In this document: in pieces, positions 33,546 through 42,008 of the stretch
Numbering within the stretch: position 1 is the first letter of the stretch
Layout: every line of letters starts with the position of its first letter
Source of the DNA: an uncultured Faecalibacterium sp.
GTDB lineage: Bacteria; Bacillota; Clostridia; Oscillospirales; Ruminococcaceae
Reading direction: 5' to 3'
Assembly (NCBI GenBank): GCA_934501115.1
Contig: CAKSTO010000004.1
Span: 1-64,000, forward strand
DNA: 64,000 nt
Made by a program: the position numbers and the translations under genes
Notes under the pieces: generated by a model
What the model saw: the letters and a program-made list of their open reading frames with translations, nothing else
Told to the model about the DNA's origin: nothing
The model's database searches: none

Positions 33546-33734
33546 ATGGCTAAATGTGAATGCTGCGGCAAGGGTGTGACCTTTGGTATCAAGGTCTCTC
33601 ACTCTCATCGTCGTTCCAACCGTACCTGGAAGCCGAATGTCCGTCGTGTCAAGGCGGTCGTTGAGGGTTCTCCCAAGTACGTCTACGCATGCTCCCGTTG
33701 CCTGCGCGCTGGCAAAGTCACCCGCGCTGTCTAA
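33546..33734 (+). CDS. rpmB: 50S ribosomal protein L28
   Basis: A 62-residue ribosomal protein. The start MAKCECCGKGVTFG and the VSHSHRRSNRTWKPN segment are diagnostic. It carries paired cysteines near both ends (CECC, CSRC), the zinc-binding form of L28. Monocistronic, with GGAGG before ATG 33546 and a terminator directly after. Confidence 0.97.
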   Translation: MAKCECCGKGVTFGIKVSHSHRRSNRTWKPNVRRVKAVVEGSPKYVYACSRCLRAGKVTRAV

Positions 33735-33747
33735 TTTGGTGTGTGTG

Positions 33748-33780
33748 GCCGGTCACTTTGTCGAGTGGCCGGCTTTTTTT
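33748..33780 (+). terminator. Terminator of rpmB
   Basis: GCCGGTCAC (33748-33756) pairs with GTGGCCGGC (33765-33773) with one wobble, then seven T residues. Confidence 0.85.
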
Positions 33781-33803
33781 GTTGCTGCAAGGAGGCAAAA
33801 CAC

Positions 33804-33980
33804 ATGGCTCTGCCCAACGACCCCATCATGCTTTTGAGCGCAGTAAACCTGAAGCTGCGCGATTTTTACAAAAACCTCGATGCTCTGTGCGAAGATCTGG
33901 ATGCCGACAAGGCAGAGCTCTGTGCAAAGCTGAAAAACGCAGGTTATGAATATGACCCCCAGAAAAACCAGTTCGTGTAA
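33804..33980 (+). CDS. DUF4250 family protein
   Basis: A 58-residue protein: LPNDPIMLLSAVNLKLRDFY, a short acidic helix, and the GYEYDPQKNQFV end, all typical of DUF4250. AAGGAGG precedes ATG 33804. Function unknown; families of this type are widespread in gut Clostridia. It may share a transcript with the following esterase-like gene. Confidence 0.82.
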   Translation: MALPNDPIMLLSAVNLKLRDFYKNLDALCEDLDADKAELCAKLKNAGYEYDPQKNQFV

Positions 33981-34068
33981 GAAAGGCTCAGATTGCTAAC
34001 GACCGGCACCGGAACGCAGCGACTGTGCCCGGGTCGGTGAATATAGAATAAGGAGTGCTTGATTGATT

Positions 34069-34824
34069 ATGATCCAGGGTACCTATTACAAAGAGTGGAG
34101 CAGCGTGCTCGGCCGCGACATGGAGTTCAAAGTGTATGGCAGCGCCGGTGTGCCGGTGCTGGCTCTGCCTGCCCGCGGCGGCCGCTTTTATGATTGGGAA
34201 AACAACGGGATGCCTGATTCCATTGCCCCGCTGCTGAACGAGGGCAAGGTGCAGCTGTTCTGTGCCGACAGCATCGATGGCGAAGCCATCCTGAACGGTG
34301 ATGCTCCGCTGCGCCGCCGCGCTGAGATGGAGGAAAAGTATTTCGTCTACCTCACCGCGGAGCTGGCTCCCCGCGTACTGGCCCTGAACGGTGCCAAGAA
34401 GGGCACTCAGCTGTGGTGTGTGGGCATCGATCTGGGTGCCGTGCACGCAGTCAACTGCCGTCTGCGCCGCCCGAAGCTCTTTGCCGGTGCCATCGGCCTG
34501 TCCGGCATCTACGATCTGTCCCGCTTCTGGGGCAGTGAGGCCGACGATCTGGCACTGCGCTGCTCCCCCCTGCTGTATCTGGACGAAAACGGCATTGCCA
34601 ACAAGCCGGCTCTGGCGAAGGCCGAGGAAAACAGCCTGCTGCTCTGCGCCGGTCAGGGCAGTTACGAGGGCGATGCTCTGGCCGACACGCAGGCACTGAC
34701 CGACCTGCTGAAGGATCAGGGTCTGCCTGCCCATGTGGAGATCTGGGGCGGCGATGTCTCCCATGAGTGGTACTGGTGGGGCAAGATGCTCAGCCTGTTT
34801 GTACCGCGGATTCTGGAAAAGTAA
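34069..34824 (+). CDS. Esterase-like alpha/beta hydrolase lacking the nucleophile Ser
   Basis: A 251-residue protein of the esterase/PHB-depolymerase-like family seen next to metabolic genes in many Firmicutes (NLGREMEYKVYG-type start, here VLGRDMEFKVYG). In active members the nucleophile elbow reads G-x-S-x-G; here the matching position reads CVGIDLGAVHAVN, with Asp in place of Ser, while VSHEWYWW still supplies the His. It may be inactive or use other chemistry. Start is uncertain: AAGGAG is 7 nt from TTG 34063 and 13 nt from ATG 34069. Confidence 0.7.
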   Translation: MIQGTYYKEWSSVLGRDMEFKVYGSAGVPVLALPARGGRFYDWENNGMPDSIAPLLNEGKVQLFCADSIDGEAILNGDAPLRRRAEMEEKYFVYLTAELAPRVLALNGAKKGTQLWCVGIDLGAVHAVNCRLRRPKLFAGAIGLSGIYDLSRFWGSEADDLALRCSPLLYLDENGIANKPALAKAEENSLLLCAGQGSYEGDALADTQALTDLLKDQGLPAHVEIWGGDVSHEWYWWGKMLSLFVPRILEK

Positions 34825-34846
34825 AACCAACATACACCGTATGTGC

Positions 34847-34882
34847 AAAGAGGAAGTACCTGTCGGGTGCTTCCTCTTTTTT
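34847..34882 (+). terminator. Terminator of esterase-like gene
   Basis: AAAGAGGAAGTACC pairs with GGTGCTTCCTCTTT (one wobble), then T-run. Confidence 0.85.
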
Positions 34883-34981
34883 GGCTGCGGGGACTTTTTC
34901 AGTCTCGCATTCGCTCGACAGCCGTGACAGAAGAAATTTCTATACCTCCCCACCCTATTTGTGAAAAATCAAAATTCCTAC

Positions 34982-35010
34982 TTGATTTGTCGGATATGCC
35001 GTGCTATACT
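34982..35010 (+). promoter_or_regulatory. Promoter of the copper operon
   Basis: TTGATT (34982-34987), 17-nt spacer, TATACT (35005-35010). Confidence 0.7.
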
Positions 35011-35026
35011 CATAGCGTAAAACAAA

Positions 35027-35041
35027 TACCCCCTATGGGTA
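35027..35041 (+). promoter_or_regulatory. CsoR operator
   Basis: TACCC-CCTAT-GGGTA, a G/C-tract inverted repeat of the type bound by apo-CsoR, 17-31 nt after the -10 box and just before the csoR ribosome binding site. Copper would release repression. Confidence 0.7.
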
Positions 35042-35054
35042 AAGGAGCATTTCT

Positions 35055-35411
35055 ATGGACAATGAGAAAAAAGCCTGCTGTTGCTGCAGCGGCGAACCCG
35101 CCGTCGGCCAGCCTGACACCGCCCCCTCCTGCTGCCGCCACAAAGACCGCAGCCCGGAGGAGTACAAGGCTCTGCTCAACCGCCTGAGCCGCATTGAAGG
35201 GCAGGTGCGCGGCATCCGCGGCATGCTGGAAAAAGACGCCTACTGCGTGGATATTCTCGTACAGGTGGCGGCAGCGAGCTCCGCCCTGAACAGCTTTGCC
35301 AAAGAGCTGCTGTCGCAGCACATCTCCACCTGTGTAGCAGATGACCTGCGCGCAGGCAGCGAAGAAAAGCTGGACGAGCTTATCAGGCTGCTGCCCAAGC
35401 TCATGAAATGA
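35055..35411 (+). CDS. csoR: CsoR family copper-sensing repressor
   Basis: A 118-residue all-helical repressor. The Cu(I) ligands are present: Cys in DAYCVDIL and the His/Cys pair in SQHISTC; LNRLSRIEGQVRGIRGMLE is the DNA-contact helix. Odd feature: an N-terminal extension rich in cysteine (KACCCCS, then PSCCRHK) that ordinary CsoR proteins lack and that could bind extra metal. It precedes copA by 37 nt and an operator lies upstream. Confidence 0.92.
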   Translation: MDNEKKACCCCSGEPAVGQPDTAPSCCRHKDRSPEEYKALLNRLSRIEGQVRGIRGMLEKDAYCVDILVQVAAASSALNSFAKELLSQHISTCVADDLRAGSEEKLDELIRLLPKLMK

Positions 35412-35448
35412 TCTTTCTTCGTACATACTTAACGCAGGAGTGATATTT

Positions 35449-38019
35449 ATGGAGCAATTCAACGTTACCGGCATGAGCTGCGCGGCCTGCTCTGCCCGGG
35501 TGGAAAAGGCCGTAAAAAAAGTTCCCGGCGTCACAGGCTGCTCGGTAAGCCTGCTGACCAATTCCATGGGCGTAGACGGCACCGCCAGTGACGCAGCCAT
35601 CATCAAAGCCGTGCAGGACGCCGGCTACGGTGCCAGCCCAAAAGCGGCCGGTGCGGCTTCTGCCGCCGGCTCAGCCAGCGCCGACCTTGAAGCTCTGGCT
35701 GACCACGAGACCCCAAAGCTCAAGCGCCGTCTCATTGCTTCGCTGGGCTTTCTATGCGTACTGATGTATTTTTCCATGGGGCACATGATGTGGGGCTGGC
35801 CGCTGCCCCACTGGTTCGACGGCAATCACATCGCCATGGGGCTTGTTCAGCTGCTGCTGGCAGGCATCGTGATGGTCATCAACCAGAAATTCTTCATCAG
35901 CGGCTTCAAGGGGCTACTCCATGGCGCCCCCAACATGGACACGCTGGTGGCCATGGGCTCCATGGCCAGCTTTGTGTGGAGCACCTACGCTCTCTTCGCC
36001 ATGACCGACGCGCAGCTCCACGGCAATGACGAGCTGGTCATGCACTATATGATGGAGTTCTACTTCGAGTCCGCCGCCATGATCCTGACACTGATCACCG
36101 TGGGCAAAATGCTGGAAGCCCGCTCCAAAGGCAAGACCACCGATGCCCTCAAGAGCCTGATGAAGCTGACCCCCAAGACTGCCAATCTGCTGCGGGACGG
36201 TGCCGAGGTAACTGTGCCCATTGAACAGGTGCAGAAGGGGGACATCTTTGTAGTACGCCCGGGCGAAAACGTACCTGTGGACGGCGTGGTGCTGGAGGGC
36301 ATCAGCGCCATCAACGAAAGCGCCCTGACCGGCGAGAGCATCCCTGTGGACAAGGCCGAGGGCGATAAGGTGAGCGCCGCCACCACCAATCAGTCCGGCT
36401 TTCTTAAGTGCCGGGCTACCCGTGTAGGCGAGGACACCACCCTGTCCCAGATCATCCGGATGGTCAGTGATGCCGCCGCCACCAAGGCACCGATCGCCAA
36501 GATCGCCGACACCGTGTCCGGTTTCTTTGTGCCTGCTGTCATCTCCATTGCCGTGGTCACCACCATCGTCTGGCTGCTGCTGGGGCATGAGCTGGGCTAT
36601 GCGCTGGCACGCGGTATTTCCGTGCTGGTCATCAGCTGCCCCTGCGCACTGGGTCTGGCGACCCCCGTCGCCATCATGGTGGGCAACGGTCTGGGTGCCA
36701 GAAACGGCATCCTGTTCAAAACTGCCGCTTCGCTGGAGGCTGCCGGCCGCACACAGATCGCAGCACTGGATAAGACCGGCACCATCACCCGCGGTGAACC
36801 CAAGGTCACCGACATCCTGCCCGCCGAAGGCGTGTCCGAAACGGAGCTTCTGACCCTTGCTGCCGCACTGGAACGCAAAAGCGAGCACCCGCTGGCAAAG
36901 GCCATTCTGGCCTGTACCGACGAACGCAAGCTCAACGCACCCGAAGTCACCGACTTTACAGCCCTGCCGGGCAACGGCCTGGCCGCCAGGATGGATGATG
37001 TTGAAATTTTCGGCGGAAGCGCTGCCTTTATCCAGACCAGGGCAGCCGTGCCTGCTGAATTGCAGGAAAAGGCTGCAGCTCTGTCTGCACAGGGCAAGAC
37101 CCCGCTGTTTTTTGGTGGTGCCGGCCGTCTGCTGGGTATGATCGCCGTAGCCGATACGATCAAGGAGGACAGCGCACGCGCCATCCGTGAGCTGCAGAAC
37201 ATGGGCATCCGCGTGGTGATGCTCACCGGTGACAACCAGCGCACCGCTGACGCCATCGGCAGGCAGGCCGGTGTGGATGAGGTCATTGCAGGCGTGCTGC
37301 CTGACGGCAAGGAAGCGGTCATCCGCCAGCTGCAAACCTGCGGCAAGGTGACGATGGTGGGCGATGGCATCAACGACGCCCCCGCTCTGACCCGTGCCGA
37401 CACCGGCATTGCCATCGGCGCAGGCACCGATGTTGCCATTGACGCGGCAGACGTGGTGCTGATGAACTCCCGTCTTTCGGATGTGCCCGCCGCCATCCGC
37501 CTGAGCCGCGCCGCCCTGCGCAACATCCACGAAAACCTGTTCTGGGCGTTCATCTACAACATCATCGGCATCCCGCTGGCAGCCGGTGCATTGATTCCCT
37601 TCGGCCTGACCCTGAACCCGATGTTCGGTGCCGCCGCCATGAGTCTGTCCAGCTTCTGCGTGGTGAGCAATGCCCTGCGTCTGAACCTGTTTGACCTGCA
37701 CAGCACCCGACACGACCATGCGCCCAAAACCGCCGCTTCCCTGCCTGCTGCTCTGATGCAGCCCGCAGCGGATGAGAATAAAGAGAGTTCCGTTAAGGAG
37801 GATACGACTATGAAAAAGACCCTGAAGGTTGAAGGTATGATGTGCGGCCACTGCGAGGCCCGCGTAAAGAAGGCTCTGGAAGCCCTGCCCGAAGTGACCG
37901 AGGCCGTGGTGAGCCACGAGACCGGCACCGCCATCGTCACCCTGAACGCCGATGTCTCCGATGACGTGCTGAAAAAGGCCGTCGAAGATCAGGACTACAA
38001 GGTAACAGGCATCCAGTAA
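35449..38019 (+). CDS. copA: Copper-exporting P1B ATPase with C-terminal CopZ-like domain
   Basis: An 856-residue Cu(I) pump. N-terminal heavy-metal domain GMSCAACSARVEK; CPC ion site at residues 397-399; phosphorylated D441 in DKTGTIT; TGES, SEHPLAKA and GDGINDAPAL motifs. After the last membrane helix and a short linker a second metal domain (GMMCGHCEARVKK) is fused at the C-terminus. The linker encodes AAGGAGG at 37795-37801, 8 nt before an in-frame ATG at 37810, so a free 69-residue CopZ-like chaperone can be made from the same message. GCAGGAG supports ATG 35449. Confidence 0.95.
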   Translation: MEQFNVTGMSCAACSARVEKAVKKVPGVTGCSVSLLTNSMGVDGTASDAAIIKAVQDAGYGASPKAAGAASAAGSASADLEALADHETPKLKRRLIASLGFLCVLMYFSMGHMMWGWPLPHWFDGNHIAMGLVQLLLAGIVMVINQKFFISGFKGLLHGAPNMDTLVAMGSMASFVWSTYALFAMTDAQLHGNDELVMHYMMEFYFESAAMILTLITVGKMLEARSKGKTTDALKSLMKLTPKTANLLRDGAEVTVPIEQVQKGDIFVVRPGENVPVDGVVLEGISAINESALTGESIPVDKAEGDKVSAATTNQSGFLKCRATRVGEDTTLSQIIRMVSDAAATKAPIAKIADTVSGFFVPAVISIAVVTTIVWLLLGHELGYALARGISVLVISCPCALGLATPVAIMVGNGLGARNGILFKTAASLEAAGRTQIAALDKTGTITRGEPKVTDILPAEGVSETELLTLAAALERKSEHPLAKAILACTDERKLNAPEVTDFTALPGNGLAARMDDVEIFGGSAAFIQTRAAVPAELQEKAAALSAQGKTPLFFGGAGRLLGMIAVADTIKEDSARAIRELQNMGIRVVMLTGDNQRTADAIGRQAGVDEVIAGVLPDGKEAVIRQLQTCGKVTMVGDGINDAPALTRADTGIAIGAGTDVAIDAADVVLMNSRLSDVPAAIRLSRAALRNIHENLFWAFIYNIIGIPLAAGALIPFGLTLNPMFGAAAMSLSSFCVVSNALRLNLFDLHSTRHDHAPKTAASLPAALMQPAADENKESSVKEDTTMKKTLKVEGMMCGHCEARVKKALEALPEVTEAVVSHETGTAIVTLNADVSDDVLKKAVEDQDYKVTGIQ
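37795..37812 (+). promoter_or_regulatory. Internal ribosome binding site and start in copA
   Basis: AAGGAGG (37795-37801), 8-nt gap, ATG (37810-37812), in frame with copA at codon 788. The downstream 69 codons are a complete heavy-metal-associated chaperone domain. Confidence 0.65.
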
Positions 38020-38032
38020 CGCCCGCCGTATG

Positions 38033-38075
38033 AAAAGGCCGCTGTACGAAATCCGACGTACAGCGGCCTTTTATT
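38033..38075. terminator. Bidirectional terminator copA / ABC permease
   Basis: Perfect 16-bp stem AAAAGGCCGCTGTACG with its complement (38033-38048, 38057-38072) between convergent genes. Confidence 0.9.
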
Positions 38076-38076
38076 T

Positions 38077-39657
38077 TTATGCAAGCTCTTCAAAATGTGC
38101 AGCCCCGCTGGTGCGCAGCCAGTGGAAGAGCCCGAGGTCGGCTGCCCCAAGCACCGCTGCGCAGAGCAGGAGTGCTGTCGGCGCACCCAGGCGGGAGGAC
38201 AGCAGATAGATCCCGACGCTCTGCACCATCGACAGAGACCAGCCTCCCAGCAGAGCCGCCGCAGACGGCAGCCCCCGCCGGATCACCGCGCCCTCACTTG
38301 TCCAGTGAAGATCCGGCATCAGCAGCCCCATCATCAGGCCGGATTCTGCCATCAGAAGAACGAACAGCGCGATCACAGCCAGTGACAAGAGCTGTTCCGG
38401 CACTGCACCGCCCATGGCAGATGAAATGCATCCTGCACAAAACAACGCCGGTAGCGCCGTCAGCAGCAGATGAAGCTCCAGTTTCGCCCGCAGCACCTGC
38501 CATGCCGTTACAGGCAGGCTCTGCATCAGCCAGAGATTCTTGCCCTCCAGCGAGATGGATGGTGCCGTGAGCAGGTTTACGCTCGCCCCGGTGCAGACCA
38601 GCCCGCAGACCACCATGGCGATCATCCCTCCGGGCAGGTTCCGTGCCATGCCGTGCAGTGCACTGGATTTCCACAAAGCAGCCAGCCCCAGCAACGGGAG
38701 TGTCAGGGTGCCCAGCGATGCATTGAGCATGTAGCTCGGGCTGGCTCCAAGGTGCTGCAGCTCCCTGCGCAGAAGCGCACGCCGCAGGCTGTTCTGTCTC
38801 TGTTCTGTCAGCTCGTATGCGGCCTTTGGCGTACCGCGGTGGTCTGTGAGTGCGGCAAGATACCGCCGGGAAAGGATCCGGTAAGCCACCGCCCCTGCCA
38901 GCAGCACTGCCGCCAGCCACCCGGCCAGTGCAGGCAGATCCCCCTCAGCTGCACGGCCGATCGGATACATCAGATCGATGCTGAAGCGGCTCTGTCCGTC
39001 CGGCGCCGACGTCAACGCATTCATCGCAGTGCCGATTTTCTGGAAGATCCAGAAATACCCTATCAGGAACATCAGCGAGGCTGCCACTGTCACAGCACTC
39101 TTGTGCCGGGCGCGGGCGCTTGCCGCGGCCGCTGCCCACCCCAGCAGGATCGCCAGCACTGCCGCGATCAGTGCCAGACTCAATGCCATAGGCACCGATG
39201 CCAGAAGCGCCGGCAGCGGGCGGGGTGCCGTCAGTCCATAGCACACCACCGCCGGCACCCATGCCAGCAGAAGATACAGCAGCCCCGTCAGATAGACCCC
39301 TGCCGCACGAACGGCAAAAACCATTTCCGGCGGGATCGGCAGCGAGAGCAGAAGCTCTGTGTCCTTTGCCTGAAATAACGCCGAGTGGCTCATAAAGGCA
39401 CTGGCCACTACGCTGATGATCAGCGAGGTCAGCGCCATGGATGCAAAATACAACCAGCCAAGCCCCTGCTGCACCAGTGCCGCGCACATCGGCCACGCCA
39501 TGAGAAAGATGCAGAACGCCGCAAACAGCAGCAGCACGGCAAACAATGCTGCCATTGCCGCTTTCTGCGTGCGGGAGCGCGTTTTCCCGGTTTTGCTGCT
39601 GCGCCGCAGAAAGGCTGTCATCTCCAGAAGCTGCTTGCGGAAAAGCACTTTCAGCAT
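38077..39657 (-). CDS. ABC exporter permease
   Basis: A 526-residue membrane protein with about 12 hydrophobic segments and no ATP-binding motif, matching the large putative ABC-exporter permeases encoded behind a CcmA-like ATPase. It overlaps the ATPase stop by 7 nt, so the two form one transporter. The substrate is unknown. The charged N-terminus (FLRRSSKTGKTRSRTQKA) faces the cytoplasm. Confidence 0.85.
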   Translation of the reverse strand: MLKVLFRKQLLEMTAFLRRSSKTGKTRSRTQKAAMAALFAVLLLFAAFCIFLMAWPMCAALVQQGLGWLYFASMALTSLIISVVASAFMSHSALFQAKDTELLLSLPIPPEMVFAVRAAGVYLTGLLYLLLAWVPAVVCYGLTAPRPLPALLASVPMALSLALIAAVLAILLGWAAAAASARARHKSAVTVAASLMFLIGYFWIFQKIGTAMNALTSAPDGQSRFSIDLMYPIGRAAEGDLPALAGWLAAVLLAGAVAYRILSRRYLAALTDHRGTPKAAYELTEQRQNSLRRALLRRELQHLGASPSYMLNASLGTLTLPLLGLAALWKSSALHGMARNLPGGMIAMVVCGLVCTGASVNLLTAPSISLEGKNLWLMQSLPVTAWQVLRAKLELHLLLTALPALFCAGCISSAMGGAVPEQLLSLAVIALFVLLMAESGLMMGLLMPDLHWTSEGAVIRRGLPSAAALLGGWSLSMVQSVGIYLLSSRLGAPTALLLCAAVLGAADLGLFHWLRTSGAAHFEELA

Positions 39658-40373
39658 GAGCCGCCCTCCCCTTTCAATCCGAGGAAAACATCCTCCAGTG
39701 TATCGCCGCCCCGCACCTCGTCCATCGAACCGGCGCGAAGCAGCCTGCCTTCACAGAGGATCGCTGCGCGGTCGCAGAGCCTTTCGGCCACCTCAAGCAC
39801 ATGGGTGGAAAAGAAGATCGCCCCGCCCTGCGCGCAGAAAGAGCGCATCATCGTTTTAAGCTGGTGAGATGCCAGCGGGTCAAGCCCCACAAAAGGCTCG
39901 TCCATCAGGATGAGCTTCGGCTCATGCAGCAATGCCGCCAGGATCGCCAGCTTCTGCTTCATTCCATGCGAGTATGCCCCGATGCTCTGCCCAAGATCTG
40001 CCGTCAGCCCAAAAGCCTCCGCATTCTCCCGGATGCGCTGCGTCCGTGCAGCGGTGCTGACCTCAAAGACATCCGCGATAAAATCCAGATACTGGATGCC
40101 GGTCATATAGTCATAGAGGTCAGGGTTATCCGGCAGATATGCCAGCTTCCGTTTGCACGCCAGCGGATCTTCCCGCACCGAAATACCGTCGACCCAGATC
40201 TCGCCGCTGTCAAACTTCTGGATCCCGCAGCAGCATTTCAACGTCGTGGTCTTGCCTGCGCCGTTGCGCCCCAGAAAAGCGCATAGCTCACCCGGACGGA
40301 TGTGCAGGCTCAGGTCGTCCACAGCCTTTTTGCCGCCATAGGTCTTGGTCAGATGTTCGATCTTCAGCATCAT
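39651..40373 (-). CDS. ABC transporter ATP-binding protein
   Basis: A 240-residue ATPase: Walker A GRNGAGKTTT, a signature degenerate to YSHGMKQKL, Walker B LILMDEPFVGLDP, and the switch His in FFSTHVLE. Typical of the CcmA/YtrB-type exporters that pair with large permeases. Two adjacent ATG codons give alternative starts. Confidence 0.93.
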   Translation of the reverse strand: MMLKIEHLTKTYGGKKAVDDLSLHIRPGELCAFLGRNGAGKTTTLKCCCGIQKFDSGEIWVDGISVREDPLACKRKLAYLPDNPDLYDYMTGIQYLDFIADVFEVSTAARTQRIRENAEAFGLTADLGQSIGAYSHGMKQKLAILAALLHEPKLILMDEPFVGLDPLASHQLKTMMRSFCAQGGAIFFSTHVLEVAERLCDRAAILCEGRLLRAGSMDEVRGGDTLEDVFLGLKGEGGSC

Positions 40374-40548
40374 CGTTCTCCCTTGTCTGTTGCTTTTTGT
40401 CAGTGAACTTTCCCTGTACAGCTACAGTATACACCTTCCACCCGGGTGCAGGTCAAGCATCTGCAGATTTTTCATATTTCATCTTCCGGATGTTCTTTCC
40501 GCTGTTGGATCTACTGCTTGCATGCCGTGCACAGCTCTTGCGTGAGCA

Positions 40549-40590
40549 AAGCAAAAAGCACGTTAATTCTTGACGAATCAACGTGCTTTT
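40549..40590 (-). terminator. Probable original tmRNA terminator
   Basis: On the minus strand AAAAGCACGTT pairs with AACGTGCTTTT (40554-40590) and ends in T residues. It directly follows the CCA-like end of the tmRNA-derived remnant, as a native ssrA terminator would. Confidence 0.6.
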
Positions 40591-40623
40591 AGTGGTGGGC
40601 AAACCAAAACCCCAGTCGAACCC
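40591..40623 (-). other. Decayed duplicate of tmRNA 3' end (att remnant)
   Basis: AGTGGTGG (40591-40598) and AGTCGAACCC (40614-40623) match 42007-42014 and 42025-42034 of the tmRNA end in order and orientation, with 15 instead of 10 nt between. Consistent with an old attachment-site duplication flanking the element remnant. Confidence 0.45.
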
Positions 40624-40759
40624 GACAGTCACCGTTTTCCCCACCGCCATCTTTCTTTATATTCCCTGTTCCTTTTACCGCCACATGCCCCACTAAACAT
40701 CAGCCCCGAGGAACCGTCAGGCTCCCCGGGGCTGTCTGTTATCTCATCGTTTCTTCAGC

Positions 40760-41905
40760 TCATGCTCTTTTTCTTCTCGTCCATACGCTCTTGACATTTC
40801 CTTTGTCATAGCGTAAACTTGCAATAGAACCATACTTGGTTATGCGTAACGGCAATTGGAGCCTATTAACAGCTAACTAGGTATCGGTTCTTTTTTATCC
40901 GGGTCAATGTACAGCAGTTGGTCACGGTTCAAAAGTCCCTGCACATTTCGCTTTCCGTAGGCGCTGGTCACCATGATGTTATCCAGCTCCAGTCCCTTGT
41001 TGTTTGTGGGCAGCAATTCCAGAGAAACATCCACTGGCTTTCCGGTTTTGTCATACACTTCACCGAACATGTAAATGCGGCTTGCATAGCCTGCATTTTT
41101 GCTGGTGTCCGAGTGCAGCACGATCACAGGGTTTTCCAACTCCTGCGGCACCTGTTTGATGATTTCCTTCGTCATGACAGAATCATCCACGCCCGCAGCA
41201 AAGTTTTCGGTGCTGTGCTTTGTCAGGATCTTCCGTATTTTCCCGCTGCTCCAGTAAATGCTCTGGTCTTTCACGCCGATGCTCTGCAGCACTTCTGAAG
41301 TGGAGCCCACCCGGATGCGCTTCGACCATGTGGCTTTCAGATCGATCTTGTCCACTTCATTCTCAAAGTGTTCATCCAGCTGATACCGTACGTTTTTCTT
41401 CAGCGTCCCGTCATATCCCTTGTTTTCAGCGGCTTCCTGTGCTATACTCTGGTTAGAGATCTTCGACTCGCTGCTCCCCGAATCTTCGGATTCCATGTGG
41501 GCTTTGCCGAAGGTCTCTGTAAAGCTCTCCGGCAATCTACTCCTTGAATCTTCGGATTCTACGTGGGTACCACCGGAGGGCTTTATTTTTGTTTCTTTGA
41601 TGTTAACAATATCATAAAAAATCTCCCGTGTATCCGGTTTGATGGCTGTCAGCACATCTGCCTCATACGCGTTTTCGCCCACGCGGATTTTAATTCTTCC
41701 GCGGTTGAAGGCTTCCGCATTTTTGTGATTTGCGGGCTCGCGGCATACTTCATCCGCAGTTACAATGATTTCATCAAGATTGGCAGCCATGCGCATCCAA
41801 TTCTTTGACGCAGCCACACTGGCCGTTTCTCTGGATGCTTTGGATTTTCACAGCAATAGCTTTAAGTCTTTTCGCAAATGTGCCCTCTTTACTGTTCGTT
41901 GTCAA
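40760..41905 (-). pseudogene. Decayed phage/ICE polyvalent protein (LPD3 + MuF C-terminal domain)
   Basis: The main open frame (40873-41817) encodes an LPD3-like domain (MRMAANLDEIIVTADEV, KNAEAFNRGRIKI) and a MuF-C-type domain (VIVLHSDTSKNAGYASRIY, SAYGKRNVQGLLNRDQ). Both ends are broken. At the 3' end the frame shifts in an A6 run near 40895; in the correct phase it reads KKRTDT, an in-frame TAG where the family has Trp, then LAVNRLQLPLRITKYGSI and onward to a stop at 40760. At the 5' end a shift near 41818 separates MTTNSKEGTFAKRLKAIAVK from the rest; TTG 41905 follows AGGAGG by 9 nt. Confidence 0.65.
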
Positions 41906-41972
41906 GCATGTCATCCTCCTGCATTAGCTTTTGAACGAGTGGGTTATTCAATGGGTTTTCAACAGAAGAAAG
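41889..41972 (-). pseudogene. 3' fragment of an upstream element gene
   Basis: A frame ending in LMQEDDMLDNEQ-stop overlaps the start of the LPD3 gene by about 17 nt, and carries that gene's ribosome binding site within its last codons. It is cut off at the tmRNA boundary. Family not recognised. Confidence 0.35.
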
Positions 41973-42000
41973 CCACCTAAAAACTTTCGTTCCTAGGTGG
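41970..42000 (-). terminator. Hairpin directly downstream of tmRNA
   Basis: CCACCTA and TAGGTGG (41994-42000, 41973-41979) form a stem, then CTTTCTTC. Probably brought by the inserted element and now ending tmRNA transcription. Confidence 0.5.
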
Positions 42001-42008
42001 TTTTTAAG

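Larger units (their letters stand above)
40374..40759. other. Intergenic region with terminator and att-like sequence
   Basis: The left part should hold the ABC operon promoter. At 40554-40590 is a strong terminator-type hairpin, followed at 40591-40623 by a decayed copy of the tmRNA 3' end, and at 40702-40733 an AGCCCCG/CGGGGCT hairpin. No gene is supported. Confidence 0.6.

Noticed and set aside
35914..37917. A 667-codon open frame opposite copA
   Set aside because: Antisense shadow; composition (His, Gly, Gln-rich) is typical of such mirrors in high-GC genomes.
40591..40640. Possible tRNA gene on the minus strand (GGTTCGACT plus CCACCA)
   Set aside because: The T-stem cannot pair, the distance from T-loop to CCA is about 7 nt too long, and there is no anticodon arm; it fits better as a decayed tmRNA-end duplicate.
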